A stretch of DNA of 64,000 bases from Buttiauxella ferragutiae (GTDB lineage Bacteria > Pseudomonadota > Gammaproteobacteria > Enterobacterales > Enterobacteriaceae): assembly GCF_001654915.1 (NCBI RefSeq), contig NZ_LXEQ01000052.1; one strand, 5' to 3'. Below the pieces are notes generated by a model. That model saw only the letters and a program-made list of their open reading frames with translations, searched no databases and was not told where the DNA came from. Positions 1 through 8,569 of this stretch are shown here, one piece after another. The position numbers and the translations under genes are program-made. Numbering within the stretch: the stretch's first letter is position 1; the number at the start of each line of letters is the position of its first letter.

Positions 1-60
1 AAAAGTGTCCGGCTCCATCCCTTCCACCTCCAGTGTGAAACGCAGTCCTTTTAATGACAC
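1..60 (-). CDS. vgrG: VgrG-type T6SS spike protein, N-terminal fragment cut by the window edge
   Basis: Reading the minus strand from a GTG at 60-58 gives VSLKGLRFTLEVEGMEPDTF, which runs off the left end of the window. This matches, from memory, the conserved first residues of VgrG (TssI) proteins, the trimeric spike of the type VI secretion system, which begin with a short Ser-Leu-x-Gly-Leu-Arg-Phe-x-Leu stretch. A ribosome binding site, AGGGAGA, lies five bases upstream of the GTG, which supports the start. Only 20 residues are visible, so effector domains or integrity cannot be judged. The family call rests on this short stretch. Confidence 0.6.
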   Translation of the reverse strand, partial: MSLKGLRFTLEVEGMEPDTF

Positions 61-455
61 AGCGCTCTCCCTGATGTAGAGAAAACGGATCCATGAAACG
101 CATCAGATGCCATCATGTTATTCCTTTAATTTAGATGGAGTTATTAGCCTGAATGTATGATTCAATTTCACACATAATTCAAACAAATATAATAAAATCA
201 ATATGATAATTAAAAATTGAAGGTAGGCTTAATCAGAGGGTTGATCAGTGAGCGAGGTCACATTCGGAGATGTTCGGAAATGAACCCGCAGGAGGTTACG
301 GGCATTTGTGGTATTGCAGGAAGAGAAAGTGCCCGTACGGAGAAGGTTCCGTTCACCGTTATCGGAAATTAAAGAGATAACTGAACGCACGGGTGAATGG
401 AAAACCTGCGAGGCCAACTGTTATCCCTCACGCAAAATATCAGAGCGCGAAAAAC
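61..455. other. Intergenic region between vgrG and hpaA
   Basis: This 395-base stretch separates the vgrG start from the 3' end of hpaA and should hold the vgrG promoter. Bases 150-230 are very AT-rich. A minus-strand open frame at 229-417 (62 codons, ending in ...TSLTDQPSD) and a plus-strand frame at 308-517 overlap each other. Neither has a clear ribosome binding site or a family I recognise. This is the place where hpaB and hpaC stand in other enteric hpa clusters, and no remnant of either could be recognised by eye. Confidence 0.5.
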
Positions 456-1346
456 TTACGACACACGAACCTGCTGAGCACGAAACTCGCTCGGCGAGCA
501 ACCGACTAAGCGGTTAAAAAAGCGGGAAAAATAGGCAGGATCTTTAAAACCAAGCTGCCAGCCGATTTCGCTGACGGTGCTGTCAGAAAACAGCAGTAGC
601 CGCTTAGCTTCACGCAGTTGTCTGTCAAAAATAAGCCGCTTTGGCGAGCGGTTGGCGAAACGGCGGCAGATGTCCGTCAGACGTGACTCCGTCAAATGCA
701 GCTCCGCCGCATAGTCCGGCATATTCCAGTGTAAATGGTAGTTTTTATCGACCATCTGGTTAAAACGCTGGAACAGTTTAAGTTCGCCACGCACCCCGCT
801 GGCGGCCAGATCGTCCAGTGGCGCATTACGCAGCAGCAGCGTAAAAACCGCCTGCGCCAATAATACCAGCGTGTGCTCGCGCCCTGGCAACTGCGAAGAT
901 GATTCACGTTCAATTAGCCGCCAATAGTGCGCCAATGCTTCCAGCTCCTCCGATTTATCCGCCAGCGATAAACATATTCCCGGCAAGCCAAACGCTTCCC
1001 GCGTGCCGGGATACAACACTTCCAGCAGCGGCCAGATGAGATCTTCGCGTACCGTGAGCACGTGGCCGTCGCTGTCTGACTCGGTGATAAAAGCGTGCGG
1101 AACCGACGGTGGTGTCAGCACAAACAGCGGGGCTTGCACCGAGTAGCGGTGATCGTCGAGTTGCAGTTCAATCTGCCCGGTATCAAGAAAGTGCATCTGA
1201 AAATACTGGTCATGACGATGTGCCTGCATATCACGGCCAAAAAATTCAGCCATGCGGGCAAACGACTGGTAATGCACATCTTTTGTGCCCAGGCTTCCCT
1301 CGTACTCTTTGCTGATGTCGATATTGGCGATCGCACGCTGGCACAT
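456..1346 (-). CDS. hpaA: HpaA, AraC-family activator of 4-hydroxyphenylacetate genes
   Basis: This 296-residue protein closely matches E. coli HpaA along its whole length. The N-terminal cupin sensor domain (about residues 20-150) carries the HRHD stretch and VLTPPSVPHAF. The C-terminal AraC/XylS double helix-turn-helix (about 190-290) includes LTESRLTDICRRFANRSPKRLI and the second-helix signature LGFKDPAYFSRFF. In E. coli, HpaA activates hpaBC in response to 4-hydroxyphenylacetate. The start has a good ribosome binding site, AAGGA, seven bases upstream. It is the last gene of the minus-strand hpa row, nine bases after hpaX. Its known target operon hpaBC is not next to it here, which is the usual place in other enterics. 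Confidence 0.95.
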   Translation of the reverse strand: MCQRAIANIDISKEYEGSLGTKDVHYQSFARMAEFFGRDMQAHRHDQYFQMHFLDTGQIELQLDDHRYSVQAPLFVLTPPSVPHAFITESDSDGHVLTVREDLIWPLLEVLYPGTREAFGLPGICLSLADKSEELEALAHYWRLIERESSSQLPGREHTLVLLAQAVFTLLLRNAPLDDLAASGVRGELKLFQRFNQMVDKNYHLHWNMPDYAAELHLTESRLTDICRRFANRSPKRLIFDRQLREAKRLLLFSDSTVSEIGWQLGFKDPAYFSRFFNRLVGCSPSEFRAQQVRVS

Positions 1347-1355
1347 AGTGGTTCC

Positions 1356-2732
1356 TTACGGCGTGGCACGTGGGCGCGAGGATTTCATCGGGATAAGCCA
1401 AATAACAATCGCCCCAATGACCAACAACGCGGCGACAAACCATAATCCGCTGTTGAAACTGCCGGTAATATCTTTCAGCCAGCCAATCATAAACGGACTT
1501 AGCGCCGACCCAATATTCCCCATAGCGTTGATCACTGCGATGCCGATTGCTCTGGCGCGTAAACTGATTGACTGATCTGGCGTGGTCCAGAAAATCGCCA
1601 TCGCGCTAAACGAACCACTGGAGGCCATGATTATCCCCAATAGCTGGATCAGATTATGGTCGGTCGCCGACGCCAATAACCAGCCCGCAGCAGCAAACAG
1701 GAACGGTAAGGCGGTATGGTGTTTTCGCTCCTGATGTTTATCCGAATGGCGGCTCCAGTAAATCATCCCGAGGATAGTAAAAATCTGCGGAATAGCGGCC
1801 AGCAGGCCGATGGTGATATTGCTGCTGCCCTCGTTGAAGCTTTTCAGAATTTGCGGCGTCCAGATGCTGATAGCACTGAGCGTGTTAGTCAGGCAGAAGT
1901 AGGCAAAGGTGTACATCAGGACAATGGGCGTAAAGACTTCACGCCATAGACTGCGCTGCTGCATGGCATGATGACTGATAGCCCCTTCCGGCTGAACCAG
2001 GGTCAGGCGGTCGTTATCCATCATCTCTTGCAGGCATTTCTTGTCATCTTCAGTCAGCCATTTCGCCTTAGCCGGGGAATCATCCAGCCAGAACCAAACC
2101 AAAATACCGAGCAGCACCGATGGGAAACCTTCGAGCAAGAACAGCCACTGCCAGCCGTGTAAATTCAACAGACCATCCATCGAGAGAATATAGCCTGAGA
2201 CTATCGAACCCAGGGCGGTGGTCACGGGCATCGCAATCATAAATAGCGCGTTGGCACGAGCGCGGAAAAACGCCGGGAACCAGTAAGTCAGGTAGAGCAA
2301 AATGCCCGGAAGGAAGCCCGCTTCGGTGATGCCCACCAGCATCCTTAGCACATACAAGCTTTTCGGCCCGACGGCGAACATGGTTGCGGTGGAGGCAATG
2401 CCCCACAACACCATCAGGGCGGCTATCCAGCGGCGCGCACCGACGATGCTAAGCATCACGTTGCTGGGAATACCGCAAATCACGTAGGTGGCGTAAAACA
2501 GCGTGGTGGCTAGCCCGAACATGGTGGCGTTAAGCCCCAAATCCTGCCCCATGGTCAGCCCGGCAAAACCAATATTGATGCGGTCCAAAAATGAGAAGAT
2601 AAACAACACAAACAAAAACAGAACCAAACGACGAAACAGCTTGTTGATGACTGACTGCTGTCTGGCAGTCAGCTGTTTATGCTGGTCAGCAGGGTTAAGT
2701 TGTTCCGGGATTGCAGGTGATGCGTCGCTCAT
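1356..2732 (-). CDS. hpaX: HpaX, 4-hydroxyphenylacetate permease (MFS)
   Basis: A 458-residue major facilitator superfamily transporter of the anion:cation symporter type, with about 12 membrane segments. The DRINIGFAGLTM motif follows the first helix. The protein matches E. coli HpaX, the 4-hydroxyphenylacetate uptake system, nearly end to end (start MSDASPAIPE, end SSRPRATP). A longer frame opens 29 codons upstream, but the ATG at 2732 has AAAGGAC just before it and matches the known family start, so the shorter form is chosen. A 108-base gap separates it from hpaI, longer than the other gaps in the row, so a separate promoter is possible. Confidence 0.95.
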   Translation of the reverse strand: MSDASPAIPEQLNPADQHKQLTARQQSVINKLFRRLVLFLFVLFIFSFLDRINIGFAGLTMGQDLGLNATMFGLATTLFYATYVICGIPSNVMLSIVGARRWIAALMVLWGIASTATMFAVGPKSLYVLRMLVGITEAGFLPGILLYLTYWFPAFFRARANALFMIAMPVTTALGSIVSGYILSMDGLLNLHGWQWLFLLEGFPSVLLGILVWFWLDDSPAKAKWLTEDDKKCLQEMMDNDRLTLVQPEGAISHHAMQQRSLWREVFTPIVLMYTFAYFCLTNTLSAISIWTPQILKSFNEGSSNITIGLLAAIPQIFTILGMIYWSRHSDKHQERKHHTALPFLFAAAGWLLASATDHNLIQLLGIIMASSGSFSAMAIFWTTPDQSISLRARAIGIAVINAMGNIGSALSPFMIGWLKDITGSFNSGLWFVAALLVIGAIVIWLIPMKSSRPRATP

Positions 2733-2840
2733 TGTCCTTTCCTCTGATGGGCATTTTTGTAGTGAGACAGCGTGGGTACCACACCACCTGGCGCGATGAC
2801 ACCAGATGGCAATTAGCAATGAATGTTGTGATTGATAGTG

Positions 2841-3635
2841 CTAGTAAACACCGGACGAATCTGACGAGATTTTCTGCTCGCAAAAGCGCGCGGCTAGTGC
2901 CTCGGCTCCACGTGCCAGCAGCGTGGTATCGACACCGACGGCAACGAACAGCGCCCCCAGTTCCAGATAGCGTTTTGCCAGTTGCTCGTTAGCCATCAAA
3001 ATGCCGGGAGCTTTGCCCGCCTGGCGAATTTGCACGATGGCACGTTCAATGACGGCCTGGACTTCCGGATGCTGCGGGTTACCAGCAAACCCCATGTCGG
3101 CACTGAGATCGGCCGGACCGATAAACACGCCATCGACGCCTTCAACGTCCAGAATCTGTGGAAGATTATTTAGCGCTTCGCGGGTTTCAATCTGCACCAG
3201 TACGCACATTGCGTCATTGGCCTGATGAATGTAATCCGGGATGCGGTTCCAGCGCGAAGCGCGCGCCAGTGCACTGCCCACGCCACGAATACCCTGCGGT
3301 GGATAATGTGTGGCACGAACCGCCGCGCGAGCTTCTTCGGCGTTCTGCACCATCGGCACCAGCAGGTTTTGCGTGCCGACATCCAGCAGTTGTTTGATCT
3401 GCACCGCATCATTCCACGACGGACGAACCACCGCTTGGCTGGGATATGGCGCAATCGCCTGCAACTGAGTGAGCACCGTCTGCACGTTGTTCGGCGCATG
3501 TTCGCCGTCAATCAGCAACCAGTCGAAACCCGCTCCCGCTAACAGCTCGGCGCTATAGCTGCTGGACAGCCCCAGCCATAATCCAATTTGCGGACGCCCC
3601 GCCTTCAGCGCCTCTTTAAAGCTATTTTTCATCAT
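2841..3635 (-). CDS. hpaI: HpaI, 4-hydroxy-2-oxoheptane-1,7-dioate aldolase
   Basis: Class II pyruvate aldolase of the HpcH/HpaI family. It performs the last ring-fission step, splitting 4-hydroxy-2-oxoheptanedioate into pyruvate and succinate semialdehyde. Family landmarks are visible: LLIDGEHAPN near the N-terminus, the metal-binding QIETREAL (Glu) and IGPADLSADMG (Asp), and IRGVGSALARASRWNR. Two adjacent ATGs exist; the one at 3635 is seven bases from AAGGGG, which overlaps the hpaH stop codon. The E. coli protein corresponds to a start at the second ATG (3632, 263 aa), so either may be used. Nine upstream codons in the same frame were excluded. Confidence 0.94.
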   Translation of the reverse strand: MMKNSFKEALKAGRPQIGLWLGLSSSYSAELLAGAGFDWLLIDGEHAPNNVQTVLTQLQAIAPYPSQAVVRPSWNDAVQIKQLLDVGTQNLLVPMVQNAEEARAAVRATHYPPQGIRGVGSALARASRWNRIPDYIHQANDAMCVLVQIETREALNNLPQILDVEGVDGVFIGPADLSADMGFAGNPQHPEVQAVIERAIVQIRQAGKAPGILMANEQLAKRYLELGALFVAVGVDTTLLARGAEALAARFCEQKISSDSSGVY

Positions 3636-3646
3636 CTTGATTCCCC

Positions 3647-4450
3647 TTACACAAAGCGGCAACTGATCGAACCCATGTTGCCGTAGTCGACATGGAAGGT
3701 GTCGCCTTTGCTCGCGGCAACCGGGCGGGTGAACGAACCGCCAAGAATGATCTGCCCTGCTTCCAGTTGGACGTCGTAAGCGGCGAGCTTATTTGCCAGC
3801 CACGCCACGCCGTTCGCCGGATGATTCAACACACCAGCAGCAACGCCGGTTTCCTCGATCACACCGTTGCGATACAGCAGTGCCGAAATCCATCGCAGGT
3901 CGAGTTCGTCGGGTTTGATCGGGCGACCACCGAGAATGACTCCGGCATTGGCGGCGTTATCGGAGATGGTGTCGAACACTTTGCGCGGACGTTGGCTTTC
4001 CGGATCGACGTTATGGCAACGGGCGTCGATTAACTCCAGTGCTGGAATCACGTAGTCGGTGGCGTTGTAGACGTCGAACAACGTGCAATTTGGGCCACGC
4101 AGCGGTTTTGCCAGCACAAACGCCAGCTCCACTTCGATGCGCGGAACGATAAAGCGATCGGTTGGGATGTCGCCGCCGTCGTGGAAGAACATGTCGTCAA
4201 GCAACGCGCCGAAGTCCGGCTCACTGATCTGTGAACTGGCCTGCATCGCTTTTGAGGTCAGACCGATTTTGTGGCCTTTTAGCACGCGGCCTTCAGCAAT
4301 CTTCATTTCGACCCACAGGCGCTGAATGGCGTAGGCGTCTTCAATAGTGATCGTTGGGTAATCAAGCGAGATCTGGCGAATCTGCTCACGCTGCTTTTCA
4401 GCCTGGTTCAACCGCTGGGCAATCAGGCTATGAATTGATTTATCTAGCAT
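3647..4450 (-). CDS. hpaH: HpaH, 2-oxo-hept-4-ene-1,7-dioate hydratase
   Basis: A 267-residue hydratase, the same length as E. coli HpaH (HpcG). It adds water to 2-oxohept-4-ene-1,7-dioate to give the HpaI substrate and depends on a divalent metal. The family stretches LKGHKIGLTSKAMQ, EVELAFVLAKPL (metal-binding glutamates) and FDTISDNAANAG are present, and the C-terminus DYGNMGSISCRFV is typical. The start MLDKSIHSLIAQRL is chosen over a frame nine codons longer because GAGGTCACC precedes it at the right distance. It lies 10 bases after hpaF. Confidence 0.95.
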   Translation of the reverse strand: MLDKSIHSLIAQRLNQAEKQREQIRQISLDYPTITIEDAYAIQRLWVEMKIAEGRVLKGHKIGLTSKAMQASSQISEPDFGALLDDMFFHDGGDIPTDRFIVPRIEVELAFVLAKPLRGPNCTLFDVYNATDYVIPALELIDARCHNVDPESQRPRKVFDTISDNAANAGVILGGRPIKPDELDLRWISALLYRNGVIEETGVAAGVLNHPANGVAWLANKLAAYDVQLEAGQIILGGSFTRPVAASKGDTFHVDYGNMGSISCRFV

Positions 4451-4460
4451 TTTGGTGACC

Positions 4461-4841
4461 TCAACGGAACAACGCATGCACGTTGTTCTGCTTGTAATTC
4501 AGCGTAGGGTGCAGTTCTTCAATCTCGAACGACAAGGCCAGATAACGGCTGTCCATCAGGGCGGCAAAGTGGTTTTTTATCAGCTCAAACAGCATACCCC
4601 CGACTTCCTGACGGCTCTCCAGGCTGCGCCCGGTACCGATTTTCAACGTCATGTGTACGAAAGCGTAATCGTGCTTCCCATCGGCCATCTGCCAGGTATC
4701 CAGCCAGATTGCCCGGCTACGGATGCCGCCAATCGGGAAGATGCCGGTAGCGGCTAGCGCCTCGTTAACCTGGGCAAACAGCGCGGGTAAATCGGCCTGT
4801 TCACGGATGTTGTCGGTACATTCAGCAATAAAATGCGGCAT
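4461..4841 (-). CDS. hpaF: HpaF, 5-carboxymethyl-2-hydroxymuconate delta-isomerase
   Basis: A 126-residue tautomerase-fold enzyme, identical in length to the E. coli CHM isomerase. It converts 5-carboxymethyl-2-hydroxymuconate to 5-carboxy-2-oxohept-3-enedioate. The proline directly after the initiator methionine is the catalytic base that defines this superfamily. It sits between hpaH and hpaD with gaps of about 10 bases, so it is cotranscribed with them. Confidence 0.95.
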   Translation of the reverse strand: MPHFIAECTDNIREQADLPALFAQVNEALAATGIFPIGGIRSRAIWLDTWQMADGKHDYAFVHMTLKIGTGRSLESRQEVGGMLFELIKNHFAALMDSRYLALSFEIEELHPTLNYKQNNVHALFR

Positions 4842-4850
4842 GGTTTGTCC

Positions 4851-5702
4851 TTAGGCGGGTAGCGGGAAAACAGCGTTCACCTGGCCGGTACCGGAGCTGG
4901 CGAACAGCTCGGTGATAAACTCCACCTTGCCGTCATATTTGTCCCAACCCAGCATCCCCAATAGCATTACTGTGTCGTGCATATTGCCTTCGCCGTAGCA
5001 GTAATCGGCATACTCCGGCAGCATGGTGCAGAACGCTTTGAAATTGCCCTCGCGCCACAGCTTGACCACTTGCTCATCCATTTGATGGTCAAATTCACGG
5101 GTATAGCTGTTCATTCCCTCTTCCGCACGCTGGTCGTCAATGAAGCGATGCGACAGCGAGCCACTGGCGAACACCGCGACGGTGCCGTCATACTTTTCAA
5201 TCGCTTTAACAATGGCTTCACCGAGCTTGCGGCTGTCGGCAAAATCGTGAACGGTACAAAAGGCAGAGATGGACACCACTTTGAAATGTTTGTCGCTGTT
5301 CATATAACGCATCGGCACCAGCGTGCCGTATTCCAGCTTCAGGCTTGGGATGTTGTGCGCTTTGGCACGCACGCCCAGCGCCACCGCTTCGTCGGCGATC
5401 AATTGCCCCAGTTCCGGGTTACCGTCGTAGTCGTAGGTCATGTCGCGAATAAAGTGCGGCAGTTCGTTACTGGTGTAGACCCCGGAAAAATGGTCGGCGC
5501 AGTTGATGTGATAGGCGCTGTTGACCAGCCAGTGGGTGTCAAACACGATAATGGTATCAACACCCAGTTCACGGCAACGCTTGCTAATCTCTTTGTGCCC
5601 GTCAATGGCGGCCTGGCGGCAACCGTAGTTTTTCCCCGGCAGTTCAGAGAGATACATTGACGGTACGTGGGTGATTTTGGCGGCTAACGCTAATTTGCCC
5701 AT
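4851..5702 (-). CDS. hpaD: HpaD, homoprotocatechuate 2,3-dioxygenase
   Basis: A 283-residue extradiol ring-cleavage dioxygenase of the LigB (class III) type, same length as E. coli HpaD (HpcB). It opens the ring of 3,4-dihydroxyphenylacetate to 5-carboxymethyl-2-hydroxymuconate semialdehyde using Fe(II). Typical features are KITHVPSMYLSE near the N-terminus (iron-binding His), FDTHWLVN, and GSLSHRFIDDQ. The start has GAGAAT at a short distance from the ATG. A long open frame lies antisense to it and is a coding shadow. Confidence 0.95.
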   Translation of the reverse strand: MGKLALAAKITHVPSMYLSELPGKNYGCRQAAIDGHKEISKRCRELGVDTIIVFDTHWLVNSAYHINCADHFSGVYTSNELPHFIRDMTYDYDGNPELGQLIADEAVALGVRAKAHNIPSLKLEYGTLVPMRYMNSDKHFKVVSISAFCTVHDFADSRKLGEAIVKAIEKYDGTVAVFASGSLSHRFIDDQRAEEGMNSYTREFDHQMDEQVVKLWREGNFKAFCTMLPEYADYCYGEGNMHDTVMLLGMLGWDKYDGKVEFITELFASSGTGQVNAVFPLPA

Positions 5703-5712
5703 GATATTCTCC

Positions 5713-7179
5713 TTAAATGCCCCATTTCGGGATCGGATGGTCGCCCATGGAAATGCAGATGTTTTTCATTTCGGCGAACACGTCAAAACTGTACTCACCA
5801 CCTTCACGTCCGGTACCAGAGGCTTTCACGCCGCCGAATGGTTGACGCAGGTCGCGTACGTTTTGGGTGTTCACGAACACCATTCCCGCTTCGATACTCC
5901 GCGCCAGGCGCAGCACTTTGCTGACATCCTGGGTCCAGATATACGAAGCCAGTCCGTATTCAACGTCGTTAGCCAGACGCAAGCCTTCCGCTTCGTCTTT
6001 AAATGGCAGCAAGCAAGCAACCGGGCCAAAAATTTCTTCTTGTGCCACGCGCATACGGTTGTCGACATCCGCCAGCACCGTTGGTCGCAGGAAGTGGCCG
6101 CCGCGCAAATGTGCAGGCAAATCGGACGGTTTATCAGGGCCACCCGCCAGCAGTGTCGCGCCTTCTTCAATGCCGAGGCGAATATAGCCGGACACTTTTT
6201 CCCAGTGTTGCTGGCTGATCAATGCGCCAACCTGGGTGTTCGGGTCTGTCGGGTCGCCGACACGCAGGCGGTTTGCACGTTCAGCAAAACGTTTGATGAA
6301 TTCTGGATAGATGCTTTGCTGAATAAAGATGCGTGAGCCCGCAGTACAGCGCTCGCCATTGATCGAGAAGATGGTAAACAGCGCGGCATCCAGTGCGCGC
6401 TCAATATCGGCATCTTCAAAAATCAGCACCGGCGATTTACCGCCCAGTTCCATGGAATACTTTTTCAGACCCGCATTCTGCATAATGCGCCGTCCGGTAG
6501 CGGTACCGCCGGTAAACGAGATAGCGCGGACATCGTTATGACGCACCAGGGCATCGCCCGCGTTCGCACCATAGCCCTGCACCACGTTCAGCACACCCGC
6601 CGGAATCCCTGCTTCCAGCGCCAGTTCACCCAGACGGTCGGCCGTTAACGGCGACAGTTCAGACATTTTCAGTACCGCGGTGTTACCCAACGCCAGGCAT
6701 GGTGCAACTTTCCAGGTGGCCGTCATAAACGGCACGTTCCACGGCGACACCAGCGCACAAACCCCCACTGGCTGGACGAGGGTATAGTTGAGCATCTTGT
6801 CATCGACCGGATAGGTCTTGCCGTTCATCTGCTGGCACACTTCAGCAAAGAATTCGAAGTTATGGGAAGCGCGTGGGATCAACACGTTTTGGGTCTGATG
6901 GATAGGCAAACCGGTGTCGGCAGTCTCCATCGCCGCAATTTCCGGCACGTTCTGGTCAATCAAGTCACCCAGGCGGCGCATCAGGCGCGCTCGCTCTTTC
7001 ATCGGCAAGTTAGCCCATTTCGGGAAGGCCTCTTTGGCGGCGGCAACCGCGCTGTTGATTTCAGCTTCGCCACCAGAAGCTACATCCGCCAGTACCTCGC
7101 CCGTCGCCGGATTGGTGGTCTGGAAGTAGTCTTTGCTCGCGACGTTTTTGCCGTTGATCCAATGATTAATCTTTTTCAT
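5713..7179 (-). CDS. hpaE: HpaE, 5-carboxymethyl-2-hydroxymuconate semialdehyde dehydrogenase
   Basis: A 488-residue aldehyde dehydrogenase that oxidises the HpaD product to 5-carboxymethyl-2-hydroxymuconate with NAD+. The catalytic parts are visible: the glutamate motif MELGGKSP and the cysteine motif NGERCTAGSR, with the cofactor-binding FTGGTATGR before them. Length and sequence match E. coli HpaE (HpcC). Its ATG shares one base with the hpaG2 stop codon (TAATG), which suggests translational coupling. Confidence 0.95.
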   Translation of the reverse strand: MKKINHWINGKNVASKDYFQTTNPATGEVLADVASGGEAEINSAVAAAKEAFPKWANLPMKERARLMRRLGDLIDQNVPEIAAMETADTGLPIHQTQNVLIPRASHNFEFFAEVCQQMNGKTYPVDDKMLNYTLVQPVGVCALVSPWNVPFMTATWKVAPCLALGNTAVLKMSELSPLTADRLGELALEAGIPAGVLNVVQGYGANAGDALVRHNDVRAISFTGGTATGRRIMQNAGLKKYSMELGGKSPVLIFEDADIERALDAALFTIFSINGERCTAGSRIFIQQSIYPEFIKRFAERANRLRVGDPTDPNTQVGALISQQHWEKVSGYIRLGIEEGATLLAGGPDKPSDLPAHLRGGHFLRPTVLADVDNRMRVAQEEIFGPVACLLPFKDEAEGLRLANDVEYGLASYIWTQDVSKVLRLARSIEAGMVFVNTQNVRDLRQPFGGVKASGTGREGGEYSFDVFAEMKNICISMGDHPIPKWGI

Positions 7180-7940
7180 TACAGCTGCTCCTCATACGCC
7201 TGCTGGCTGATGATGCGGTTGACCAGACGGCCCACGCCTTCAACTTCGACCACCACTTCGTCCCCTGGTACCACGTCAGACAGCCCTTTCGGCGTGCCGG
7301 TGGCGATCATGTCGCCTGGTTGCAGGGTCATAAAATCGCTGAGATAAGCAATCAGATACGGGATGTTGAAAATTAAGTCGGCGGTGGTGCCCTGCTGGCG
7401 CAATTCACCGTTAACCCAGGTGCGCAAAGCCAGGTTGTGCGGGTCCGGAATATCGGCTTTATCGACAATCCACGGGCCAATTGGGGTCAGGGTATCGCGG
7501 CTTTTTACCCGCAGATTTGGGCGGTAGTAGTTTTCCAGGTAGTCGCGGATGGCGTAATCGTTGCAAACGGTATAACCGGCAACGTAATCCATGGCATCTG
7601 CCTCACTGACTTTGCGCGCCGTTTTGCCGATAACCACCACCAATTCTGCTTCGTAGTGCATGTACTCGACGTTGTCCGGACGAACTGACTCCTGCTCATG
7701 GCCGATAAAACTATTGGCTGATTTGATAAATACCAGCGGTTCTTCCGGCGGCTTAAAATCCAGTTCGCTGGCGTGATCGGCATAGTTCAATCCCAACGCG
7801 AACAGCGTGCCGTCGGCGGGTGGCAGCCAGCTAAAAGTGCCGTTTTCGAGCTTATGGCCGCCTGCCAGCAGCACCTGATTTTGCCCATCGACGCAAACGT
7901 CAATATCCTGCCCCTGATAACGAATACGAGCCTTTTTCAT
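7179..7940 (-). CDS. hpaG2: HpaG2, isomerase/decarboxylase subunit of the hpa pathway (C-terminal-type half)
   Basis: A 253-residue protein of the fumarylacetoacetate hydrolase family, equivalent to the C-terminal half of E. coli HpaG (HpcE), the bifunctional 5-oxo-pent-3-ene-1,2,5-tricarboxylate decarboxylase / 2-hydroxyhepta-2,4-diene-1,7-dioate isomerase. The metal site MHYEAELVVVIGK and the C-terminal TGTPKGLSDVVPGD are intact. Before the FAH core there is a complete small N-terminal domain of about 40 residues, which the fused E. coli form lacks at this point, so this is a free-standing subunit and not a broken gene. Its ATG overlaps the hpaG1 stop as ATGA. Split genes are known in other enterics such as Klebsiella. 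Confidence 0.9.
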   Translation of the reverse strand: MKKARIRYQGQDIDVCVDGQNQVLLAGGHKLENGTFSWLPPADGTLFALGLNYADHASELDFKPPEEPLVFIKSANSFIGHEQESVRPDNVEYMHYEAELVVVIGKTARKVSEADAMDYVAGYTVCNDYAIRDYLENYYRPNLRVKSRDTLTPIGPWIVDKADIPDPHNLALRTWVNGELRQQGTTADLIFNIPYLIAYLSDFMTLQPGDMIATGTPKGLSDVVPGDEVVVEVEGVGRLVNRIISQQAYEEQL

Positions 7941-8569
7941 GCGAGTTCTCCTTCGGCAACTACTGGGTTTTCAAGCGCCGGGAACCCTGTGGCCTGAATA
8001 CGCACGCGGTCACCTGGACGCAACGTGATACGGGACTGCGGTGTGCCAAGCAAAATAGCGTCACCGGGATTTAAGGTTGCAAATTCGCTCAGCGCGCTTA
8101 GCAGTTCGGCGGCATTGCGTTGCAAGTCTGTGGTGCTCCAGTGGTCGGCTTCGCGACCGTTAATTTCAGTCACGATGGTGAGATTGTTGACGTCATCAAC
8201 GGTAGCGATTTCCCCTAGCGGGCAAAAACCATCACGGCATTTCGCCTTGATTGCCGGACGGTAGAAGCTCTCTTCCGGCAGGCTGACGTCGTTGGCCAGT
8301 GCATAACCGGCAATATATTGATGCGCGTTTTCAACGCTCACTTTGCGTGCTGCTTTTCCAACAATGAGCGCCACGGTGGCACCGCTCTGCACCGTTTCCC
8401 CCTGCGGATACGGAATCGGCTCACCGCCACGAATGACGGTATTGCGCGGTTTGATAAACCAGACCGCCGTTTTAGGGGGTGTTTTATAGGGGGCTTTCTC
8501 AAACATCTCATGCCAGGCATCAAGCTGGCTGCGGTGGTTGAGCGCTACGGCGAAAACACTACCTTTCAT
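7937..8569 (-). CDS. hpaG1: HpaG1, isomerase/decarboxylase subunit of the hpa pathway (N-terminal-type half)
   Basis: A 210-residue FAH-family protein matching the N-terminal half of E. coli HpaG. The start MKGSVFAVALNHRSQ matches the known N-terminus and has AGGAG seven bases before the ATG; a frame nine codons longer was not used. The metal-site glutamates of the other half are not all present here (ATVALIVGKAARKV replaces the YEAELVVVIGK type), as in the E. coli N-terminal half. It is the first gene of the minus-strand hpa row, transcribed divergently from hpaR, and ends with the ATGA overlap onto hpaG2. Confidence 0.9.
   Translation of the reverse strand: MKGSVFAVALNHRSQLDAWHEMFEKAPYKTPPKTAVWFIKPRNTVIRGGEPIPYPQGETVQSGATVALIVGKAARKVSVENAHQYIAGYALANDVSLPEESFYRPAIKAKCRDGFCPLGEIATVDDVNNLTIVTEINGREADHWSTTDLQRNAAELLSALSEFATLNPGDAILLGTPQSRITLRPGDRVRIQATGFPALENPVVAEGELA

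Noticed and set aside
4977..5660. 227-codon plus-strand open frame
   Set aside because: It lies fully antisense to hpaD, has no recognisable domain or ribosome binding site, and its composition is that of a complementary-strand shadow.
7937..7940. hpaG broken by a frameshift
   Set aside because: The second frame has its own start with ATGA coupling and a complete additional N-terminal domain, and split hpaG genes are known in other enterics.
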